Assembly: GCF_900700375.1 (NCBI RefSeq)
Contig: NC_041715.1
Coordinates: 12,363,417 to 12,427,416, forward strand
Source: Denticeps clupeoides
Lineage: Eukaryota; Chordata; Actinopteri; Clupeiformes; Denticipitidae
Length of the DNA: 64,000 nucleotides
Direction of reading: 5' to 3'
This document shows, one piece after another, positions 9,831-20,000 of the stretch. Numbering within the stretch: the stretch's first letter is position 1; each line of letters starts with the position of its first letter. The notes under the pieces were generated by a model. The model saw only the letters and a program-made list of their open reading frames with translations. It searched no databases and was not told where the DNA came from. The position numbers and the translations under genes were made by a program.

Positions 9831-10985
9831 GATGTGAGTTGAGTAGTATTGTAGGTGTAGATGTGAGTTGAGTAGTATTGTAGGTGTAGATGTGAGTTGA
9901 GTAGTATTGTAGGTGTAGATGTGAGTTGAGTAGTATTGTAGGTGTAGATGTGAGTTGAGTAGTATTGTAGGTGTAGCTGTGCGTTGCGTACGTCTTGTCG
10001 GTGTCGCTGTGCGTGCGTCGTCTTGTCGCTGTCGCTGTGCGTTGCGTCGCGTTGCGTCGTCTTGTCGGTGTCGCTGTGCGTTGCGTCGTCTTGTAGCTGT
10101 CGCTTGCGTTGCGTCGTCTTGTCGGTTGTCGCTGTGCGTTGCGTCGTCTTGTCGCCTGTGCGTGCGTCGTCTTGTCGCTGTAGCTGTGCGTTGCGTCGTC
10201 TTGTCGTGTCGCTGTGCGTTGCGTCGCGTTGCGTCGTCTTGTCGCTGTCGCTGTGCGTTGCGTCGTCTTGTCGGTGTCGCTGTGCGTTGCGTCGTCTTGT
10301 CCGTGTCGCTGTGCGTTGCGTCGTCTTGTCGGTGTCGCTGTGCGTGCGTCGTCTTGTCGGTGTACGCGTGCGTGAGTCGTCTTGTCGTGTCGCTGTGCGT
10401 TGCGTCGCGTTGCGTCGCCTGTCGCTGTCGCTGTGCGTGCGTCGTCTTGTCGTGGCGCTGTGCGTTGCGTCGTCTTGTCGGTGTCGCTGTGCGTTGCGTC
10501 GTCTTGTCGGTGTCGCTTGCGTTGCGTCGTCTGTGTCGTGTCGCTGTCGTTGCGTCGTCTTGTCGGTGTCGCTGTGCGTGGCGTCGTCTTGTCGGTGTCG
10601 CTGTGCGTTGCGTCGTCTTGTCGGTTCGCTGTGCGTTGCGTCGTCTTGTCGGTAGTAGCTGTGCGTTGCGTCGTCTTGTCGCTGTCGCTGTGCGTTGCGT
10701 CCGTCTTGTCGCTGTCGCTGTGCGTATGCGTCGTCTTGTCGGTGTCGCTGTGCGTTGCGTCGTCTTGTCGGTGTCGCTGTGCGTTGCGTCGTCTTGTCGC
10801 TGTCGCTGTGCGTTGCGTCGTCTTGTCGCTGTCGCTGTGCGTTGCGTCGTCTTGTCGTGTCGCTGTGCGTTGCGTCGTCTTGTCGCTGTCGCTTGCGTGG
10901 CCGTCGTCTTGTAGGTGTAGTGTGCGGTACGTCTATTGTCGGTGGAGATGTGCGTTGCTGTATTGGTAGGTGTAGATGTGCGTGC
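9831..10985. repeat. 29-bp minisatellite with adenine-containing flanks and adenine-depleted core
   Basis: About 40 tandem units of 29 bases. The first five (9831-9975) are identical and carry adenines at unit positions 2, 7, 12, 15, 18, 23 and 29. From 9976 on, the consensus (for example 10747-10775) has C at exactly those seven positions and is otherwise the same. The core contains only 8 A in 9976-10910 by hand count. About half of these sit at one of the seven positions. Units from about 10911 to 10985 are mixed, with some A restored. Core units show many one-base indels, a G/C alternative at position 25, and a longer unit with an extra gcgttgcgtc at 10039, 10216 and 10397. The core unit has five CpGs and the flank unit none. 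Because the core has no stop codons in several frames it yields long spurious open frames on both strands. Confidence 0.92.
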
Positions 10986-11046
10986 CTGTCGCAGTCAGTG
11001 TTTGGAATGCATTTAAGGCATATCCCATACAGGCAGCACAACTGGG

Positions 11047-14000
11047 CTATTCTGGCAACAGTCATCCCCAACTCTTCATCAGCAAACTCATCTTCATCAG
11101 CACGTTTCTTCAGCGCCGTCTTTGGTCTCTCCATCTGAGGTCCAAGAGGATCCACATAAGAAGCATCTAAAACATATAGAATAAGCAGTTATAAAATAAA
11201 TACATGCTGCTGTTGGTTCAGAGTGTTTACACAATGCAGAAAACAAGTAAACATTTACAATTATGACATTTAACTCCCTTATCAAGAGCGACTTGCACTC
11301 AGCAGTTAAAGGGACAGACACCTGCAACAATATAAAGATTAGTGCTATACTCAGGGATACAATGGTTGTAAATAGGTACATGGATCTGTGACCGTGGTAG
11401 CAACAGTCGTACGTGGATCGGTGACCTTCGTAGCAACAGTCGTAGGTTTATCGGTGACCATGGTAGCAACAGTCGTACGTGGATCGGTGACTGTGGTAGC
11501 AACAGTCATACATGGATCTGTCACCGTGGTAGCAACAGTCGTACGTGGATCTTCTGACCGGGGTAGTAACAGTTGTACGTGGATCTGTGACTGTGGTAGT
11601 AACAGCCGTATGTGGATCAGTGGTGGCCGCGCGGTTAAGGAAGCAACCCCGTAATCAGAAGGTTGCCGGTTCGAATCCCAATCCACCAAAGTGCCACTGA
11701 GCAAAGCATCGTCCCCACACACTGCTCCCCGGGCGCCTGTCATGGCTGCCCACTGTTCACTCAGGATGATTAAATGCAGAGGACAAACTTCACTGTGTGC
11801 ACCGTGTGCTGTGCTGCTGTGTATCACATGTGACAATCACTTTGCTTTACTTTACTTTCTGGTTGATCTGTCACCATGGTAGTAACAGTCGTACATGGAT
11901 CTGTGTCCGTGGTAGTAACAGTCATACGAGGATCTGTGACCGTGGTAGTAACAGTCATACGAGGATCTGTGACCGTGGTAGTAACAGTGGTACGTGGATC
12001 TGTGACCGTGGTTGTAACAGTTGTACGTGGATTGGTGACTTGGTAGCAACAGTCGTATGTGGATTTGTGACCGTGGTAGCAATGGTCATACGTGGATCTG
12101 TGACCATGGTAGTAACAGACGTACGTTGATCTGTCACCGTGGTAGCAACCGTGGGGCAGTGGTGGCCTAGCAGTTAAGGAAGCGGCCCCATAATCAGGAG
12201 GTTGCCGGTTCGAATCCTGATCTGCAAAGGTGCCACTGAGCAAAGCACCGTCCCCACACACTGCTCCCTGGGCGCCTGTCATGGCTGCCCACTGCTCACT
12301 CAGGGTGATGGGTTAAATGCAGAGGACAAATTTCACTGTGTGCACCGTGTGCTGTGCTGCTGTGTATCACATGTGACAATCACTTCACTTTCACACTTCA
12401 CAACAGTGGTATGTGGATCTGTGACCATGGTAGTAACAGTCGTATGTGGAAACATTTAAAATTATGACAATTAACTCCCTTATCAAGAGCGACTTGCACT
12501 CAGCAGTTACAGGGACAGACACCTGGAACAATATAAAGATTAGTGCTATACTCAGGGATACAATGGTTGTAAATAGATACATGGATCTGTGACCGTGGTA
12601 GTAACAGTTCTATGTGGATCGATGACCTTAGTAGCAACAGTCGTACGTGGATCTGTGATTGTGGTAGCAACAGTCTTATATGGAGCTTTCACCGTGGTAG
12701 CAACAGTCGTACATGGTTCTGTGACCGTGGTAGCAACAGTCGTACATGGATCGGTGACCATGGTAGCAACAGTCGTGCGTAGCAACAGTCGTACGGGGAT
12801 CTGTGACCGTGGTAATAACAGTCATACGTGGATCTGTGACTGTGGTAGCAACAGTCGTACGTGGATCGGTGACCATGGTAGCAACAGTTGTACATGGATC
12901 GGTGACTTTGGTAGCAACAGTCGTACGTAGCAACAGTCGTATGGGGATCTGTGACCGTGGTAGCAACAGTTGTACGTGGATCTGTGACTGTCGTAGTAAC
13001 AGTCGTACGTGGATCTGTGACCTTGGTAGTAACAGTCGTACATGGATCGGTGACCTTGGTAGCAACAGTCGTACGTGGATTGGAGATTGTGGTAGCCACA
13101 GTCGTACGTGGATCGGTGACCTTGGTAGTAACAGTCGTACGTGGATTGGTGACCGTGGTAGCAACAGTCGTACGTGGATCATGACCTTGGTAGTAACAGT
13201 CGTACATGGATCTGTGACCGTGGTAGCAACAGTCGTACGTGGATCTGTGACCGTGGTAGTAACAGTCGTAGGTAGATCTTAAAGACATTTTAAAGACAAT
13301 CTTTGCAAGCATTGTGAGATAAATTAAATGGAAAAAGAGGCCGTACAGACACACAGTGTAACAGAAAACCCACTGGTGTAATGTGGACCCCTCCCTGCTT
13401 TTTACAGCAACACCTCCGCCAGCTGCTCTTAAAGATGTGCAAATGGAATGAACAGACGAGGTGGAGTGAAGGGGGTGGAGGTGGAGTCAGCACTGTCTTG
13501 CAGAAAAGAAATGACAAACCCCACCAAAAAAAGAACAGTTGTTGGTGCTCACCAATGTCCCGTTGGGGACTGGTCTCATATGGTTCATTGGAGCCTGGCA
13601 GGGACCTCAGCTTTGTGCTTAGATGATCACTCCGTCCACTGTTACCACTGTTGCCACTGTCTGAGAAGAAAGAAACAAACAAGATCTACACAACATATAA
13701 ACATCATGTTGCTGCAGGTTTTCATTTACAACAAAGCTTCTGCTCAACATGTGGGCCTCAGAAGAGACATTGAGAAATACACTTTCCCCTTTTAATATGG
13801 AACAGTGTGATTTAATACAACGTTACCAAGTTGACGTGTGCTCCTCCTTCATGCGCCGTTTGTCACAGACCTGGCTCACAGCAGAGCTTAAGTGCCGAGG
13901 GGCAGATGTGAGCGTCACAGGCCTGCATTTGGCAGCCAGGTAACCATGGAGATAGGTAGTCTCAAAACCACAATCTCGGACAAGAGGTGAACTCTGGGAC

Positions 14001-17000
14001 CTTTAAATGTTCCCAGACTACCCTGACCCTTCCATGAGGCTCAAAATAAACAAAATCAGTAATGTGATTCCTGTTGCATTCACACTACCGTCTTGTATTT
14101 GCAGGCATGTCAGTATAAATATTAGCTTGAGAAAAGGATAATTCTGGGCAAGCGCAACTAACAGCAGCTTGTCAGAATTTCGACAGGAATGTGACTCTGG
14201 GTCTGTTGAGAAGATCATGCTGCAGACTGGAATGCATTTCGGGTGTAGTATTCACCACTGGAGGCGAAGCTGTGTTAAAAATGCTGTAAACCCAAAATGG
14301 AGATGTGCCCTCAGTTACATACCTCTGCCCTGCTTCAGCACAGGGCTGCATTTGGACTGAGAGACTGCAGATCCAACAAAAGGAATGAGAAGGACAACGG
14401 AAGTTGTCGTTAACAGGAACGGTTTTATCAAATATGAGTTTCCAACTCGCTAGATTTTGCTCACCTGGCCTGATGTCCACCTCTATAGTCCAAAAGGGAA
14501 GTAAAATTAAAATCAGCTCCACAAATACTAAATTACTACATATACACTGCTCAGCCATAACACTATGAACAACCATCTCAAATTGAATCCACAACAGCCC
14601 TGACCCGTCAACTCATAGACTCTACAACACCCACCTACAGTACCAAGTCCTACAAGTTTTGGGGTGATGCCCACATGAAATCCACTTTTTTTTCAGCATA
14701 TCCCACATGTACTCACCTGGATTTATGGATATGGGGAATTTAGTCAACATCTCAAACTCATTGTTGTGGTCCTCAACACATTCTGAAACATTTTTGAAGT
14801 GACACTAGACTTTGGTCACCAAAAAAAGTTTAGGTTGGTGGTATGTGTCAAAATAACATCCACATCACTGAGATATAACAAAACACAACAAACGGTTATC
14901 CTTGCCATAAGCAATTTCTATTGGATGGGACAACACAGGCCTATCTGCGCTCAGTGTCATTGAAAAAATGTTCACTTGCTTCCAAATATATTCCACCCAT
15001 TGCCACTGTAATGACTTGTCCTAATGTTATGGCTGATCAGTGTATTCACTTCTTTTAGTCTAAATGGTTGCATTTTTCTGGTAAAAATGTATAGAGTGCT
15101 GACTTCTATCCTGCTGAGACTACACTAGTCTACATGAAACAGTGACCAGGTGTCATACCACTGACTTTCTTAGAGACATTTTGGGCACCAGCGTTCTCTG
15201 AAGTTGCACAAGAGGAGAAAGATAAACGTTAGAAAAATATTATGAACACTTAAACGATTAAAGTGAAGTGATTGTCATTGTGAAACACTACAGAACAGCA
15301 CATGGTGACACAACGAAATGTGTCCTCTACATTTCACTACGTCCGGGGAGCAGTGTGTGAGGACGGTGCTTTGCTCAGTGGCACCTCAATGGCACCATGG
15401 CGACTCGGGATTCAAACGTGGGTCCGTTTCTTTACCCGCTAGGCCAAAAAGTTTCCTGCTCTTTGGTCCTGCCTTCCTATCAGAATATAAGAAGAATACA
15501 TGCTATGCCACAGTACAGAAGGCTGAAATGTGCAAAAGAAGCACAACAACACTGTCCATTTTCCTTTAGACCTTTAAATGTGTTCTATGGACGAGTCCTA
15601 TTAGGACAATGAAGGATACACCAGGACCGAGAGGACTAAGATTCACGGTGACACTAGTGACTGCTAGTGACACAGATAAAAGACTGCAGAAGAATGCAGC
15701 ATCTGAGACAGGACAGAGCTTGGTGTGTTTGGGAGAGGTTTAATCTTGCATAAGTAAACAGAATCACGGAGATCATACCACTGTGTCAGAGAAGGTATCT
15801 AGAGAAAGATGGGACTGATTATGGGAAAGAAATAACATCAAGACTGAATGGCTGCCCACTGGCACTTTTAATAGGAGGTTGTGAAACAGTCCGGAGGGGA
15901 AAAAAGCACACTTACCACTGCCAGCACTTCCCTCTCTACGGCTCTGAGCACTGCCCTCTCTCCCCGACTTCACCCTCTAGTGAGGAGAACATTAAAAGTA
16001 GGAGAATATGATTCAGCAGCTAAAATACAGAAATCACAGCCACGTTGAATGTCTTCTTTCCAAAAACATGATTCATGGAGGTCTGTAATCAGAGATACAG
16101 GGGAATGTGACTTGTTTCCACATCTGAACATAACATTACCATGGTGAACAAAACAAAACAAGATCTGAAGTGACGACCTAGTCAACAAAGAGAAAAATAC
16201 AATCTTGGGGTGTCATTCCCAATCCAAGGATATCTGAAATCTGATGAACTTCCCCGCTCTGCTAGACTTTTCCGTCTCTACTGAGAACCTGTTTTATTCT
16301 TACTGCAAGATCTAACCAAATTATATGACCAGATTGTTTGTTGAAAAGTGACCTCAACATGATGACATGCAACATATTTTGAAGAGACTTTCAGCAACCA
16401 GCAATGATCAGATGATGACATACAGTACCTGCTCCCTGATCTCTTTCATCTTCTCCACTTTTTTCAGCTTGGTGGCGTAATCCTGTACCTCCTTTAACTC
16501 CAAGTCTTGGCACAGTCTAACCAGAAATCGCAAACCTAGGGGAAATCAGAGTCATTCCACACCAGATCAGATCGTATTAACACACCATGAACTAACCTAC
16601 ATTTCTATTAAAAGGACTTTCTACTGGATTTACAGTGTCTATAAAAATTATTCTGACCACCAAGGGAAAAGCTATAACTGGTGCAAACACAACCCATCCC
16701 CAAAAACACCATCGCCACAGTGAAACGTGGTGGCAGCATCATAGAGACTTATATAAAGCGACTTGTAGCTGAAAAAGTGGTTCTACAATGTGCTGGTTTT
16801 GAGGGAGGTCAACAGTTATGATGTAATTCGTTTTCTGTCACAATAAAAAAAAAACCTTATAAAACACAAATTGTAGGTATGTTTTGTCCCTCAAAAAAAA
16901 ATGGTGCAAAGTCTCAAACAACGCAAGTTAATTCCAGGTTGTAAATACATACATTCAATGTTTTCTGGGAACTTGCGATGAATATCTTTGTAAGTCTCCA

Positions 17001-20000
17001 GTGCTTTCTGATAATTTCCTGCAAGAAGAGATTGCTATAAAATTCACATTCTCAAGGAGATGTCTGAGTAGGAATAGCATGTGTGTGACATAAAAGTAAT
17101 ACCGCTTCTCCTGTAGCAACTTGCCACCATAAGTTGCCATTTAACCTGTGTTGGCCTGCAAAAAAGGAGAGCATGCACTATAATTTAAACTGAATAATTC
17201 CAACGCAAACGAAAACTCACTGATTCTACTTAAAGAGGTTTGACTCACTGGATGAGACCGGCCCTTTCAAAGTAATGAATGGCCTTCTCACAAAACTGGG
17301 TGTCGATGTAGTATGCGCCCAGCCACTCAATCACATCAATGTTAGAGGGACAGTACCTGAATGACTGAACATATTAAAACAAACATTTGGTTCTAAAGCA
17401 TTTTAATTCAGCGTTAATCTAGATTTACAAAGGCAGCAGACCATGCAAGTGGTCTGATATAAAGTACCTCATAGTAGTACTGGAAGGCCTGGGACTTATC
17501 CCCCTCATTGTCGTAGAGTTCCCCCAGTTTAGCCAACACTTGTGGATCAGTGGGAGTTACACTGATCAGCTGCATCAGCCATTCAATGGCCTGATGGGGG
17601 TCTTCCAGCATTTCATATCTATTTGTGGTCAAGGTTAATGCCAAATGGCCAGACGAGTGTCGTGGAAGACGTTGATTAGTTATATCACTCACTCACTATC
17701 CTGGGACACTGGGATGCCAGCCAACCATAGTGACCACGCACCTCCCAGTCATTCACTCGCCTATACCTATGGTATATTTTAGAGTCAACAATTCAATTAG
17801 CATCAATGCATTTGGACGGTGGGAGGAACCTGGAGACCCGGAGGAAACATGCGGCATCATGGGGATTTGAACTCACAAATTTTGTGTCGTGAAGCCACCC
17901 CACTAGCTGCTGTGGCCTGATTTTTTATATATAGGTACATATAATTTAAACATGTTTGCTTAAATGTTGTAGCCCCTGCAATGAAACATACTGATCAACA
18001 GCCAGAGGAGCATTGTTGATGGGTTTCTGGTGGATGGTAAGCATATTTTGTCTTATCTAGTCCTGCTTATATCGAATGCCCTTTGCAAATAACACATGAA
18101 ACAAAGAAGGATACAGACTGGCCAGCTGATACATGACTTGATCGCTGTTTCTGAGGATGGAATGGAGCTTCAGGAAGCAGTCCAGGGCCCCCTCCAGCCG
18201 ACCCATCTTTTTATAAGTCAACCCTATGAAGGACAATCAGAGATTAGAGTACACAAATGTACCACATGATGGATGATGAACTGGATCAATAATAATTAAA
18301 AAAGATAAAAGAACCTAAATTGTACAGCGCCTCCGTGCAGGACGAGTCGTTGCGGAGAGACTCCTTGAAGAACTCTGCAGCTTTCTCATAGTCCTGCTTC
18401 ACAAACACAGTGTTTCCCTTATTGACGAGGGCAGAAGGGTTGTAGCGGTCTGCGCTCATGGCCAGGTCAGCGTAGCGATCAGCCTGTTCATAGTCTTTCT
18501 CCTGAGGAAAATGTGACTTCAGTGTCAGGACAAGTATCAGCAAACCAGATGTCACTGCAGCAAGGCACTCTCACCAGGAAATAGAGGAAGGAGAGATTTG
18601 TTGCGGCAGCACTTTTCACTCGGCTTTCCTTCTTCTCAAAGGTCTTCAGAGTCTCAACAGCCTGAAAGAAGGCAGCACTGGTTATAGCCTCAGTGTTTCG
18701 GTGATAAAAGTCTTTTTTGATTATGATTTCAAAGAGATATGTATACAAATATGTAAAACAGATAGTTAGGTCAAGAAGCAGTGTTTCTGCACAAAACAGA
18801 GCAGTCAAGCGTCTATTAAGTAAACTAGCAGGACGTCCATGCCTACAAATGAATGAGACACACATACCTCAGCCTCAAGAGCCATGCAGATGGACAAAGT
18901 GGAAAAAAGAAAAACAGGGCCAGTGAACACAGCGGATGTTATAACAGAAGGGGACAAAGCATCAATAATTAAAGTAAAAAGTCAATGAAAAAGGACATGC
19001 CAGACATCTGGACTTCATTTTGTACGAGGAATAGCACGACAAAGTCTGGCTGTGACTCGTGAGCCTCTCACCTGGTTGAAATCTTTCTGTCTCAGGTATG
19101 TGATGGCCTTGTTGATCTCCAGATCATTGGCCAGCTCTACATACAGAGAGCCCTTCACCATGTCCACACACCTGAAGAAAAGGACATGTTGCAAGAGACC
19201 TTCATATTTAAAGAGGGATTGAGGAAGTGACTATATTGCCCCCCCTACTGGACACCTACCAGTCAAAACCAGCTGCAAATGTAGATTCGATTGCTGGAGC
19301 AATGAGCTTTGCTGCCGTCATAATGAACTTTTCTGCTAATGCTTTCCTGTAGCAAAGATCAAAACACATAACGTTTAAAAATTCTCATTTGACTACAATT
19401 CTCAAATATAGATTCTGATGTCATATCAGAAAATATATATATGTAATTATACCGCAATTAGTTCAGACAAAAATATATATAGACAAGCTGTAGTAGAAAA
19501 TCAAAGATTAAACTAAAAATGCTATATTTCAGCTATTGCCATTGGTCTCCTTGCTGCACGTGAGTGCAATATCTGTTTTATGGGTAGCAACAATCCACTT
19601 GTCTTTTTCAATTGGTAGCAGTTATGCAGTTAGACCTCAAATGATAACCTTTTTATTATGCAATAATTGATAATCTGTTAAGCTCTATCCACAACAGTAA
19701 GCATAGGGCGAGTGTGTATTTAAGTACCTTTCTCTCTCCATTTGATGTAGTTTGTCATTTTTTATGGCTTCATACACCATATTGGTATGAGGTTCGTCCT
19801 GAAAAAGACATTAGATAAATGACATTATTTTAAAACACTTAAGGCCCCAAAAATTAAACAATAGAGGCAGCATGCTTACATTAGGTGGTATATATTTATC
19901 TTCCTCATCAATGCCCAGCGGAACACTGATGAGCTTCTGAAAGGATTTTTTCATCTTATCACGGTCCCCTATTGCATAATAGCAGAGGATGAGGTTATAG

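Noticed and set aside
9955-10969. Long open frames on the plus strand reading Cys/Arg/Ser/Leu/Val repeats
   Set aside because: They come from a stop-free tandem repeat, occur in three frames at once, and have no start context or neighbour exon.
9831-10985. CRISPR-like array (29-base period)
   Set aside because: The units are directly adjacent with no unique spacers, the DNA is vertebrate, and no cas genes are present. It is a minisatellite.
11351-13354. Many open frames with 11-residue repeats on both strands
   Set aside because: The 33-base period is a multiple of three, so all frames look open. They lie in an ift88 intron.
15779-15798. A further 20-base candidate microexon on the minus strand
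   Set aside because: Splice sites are fair but 20 bases is not a multiple of three and would break the ift88 frame.
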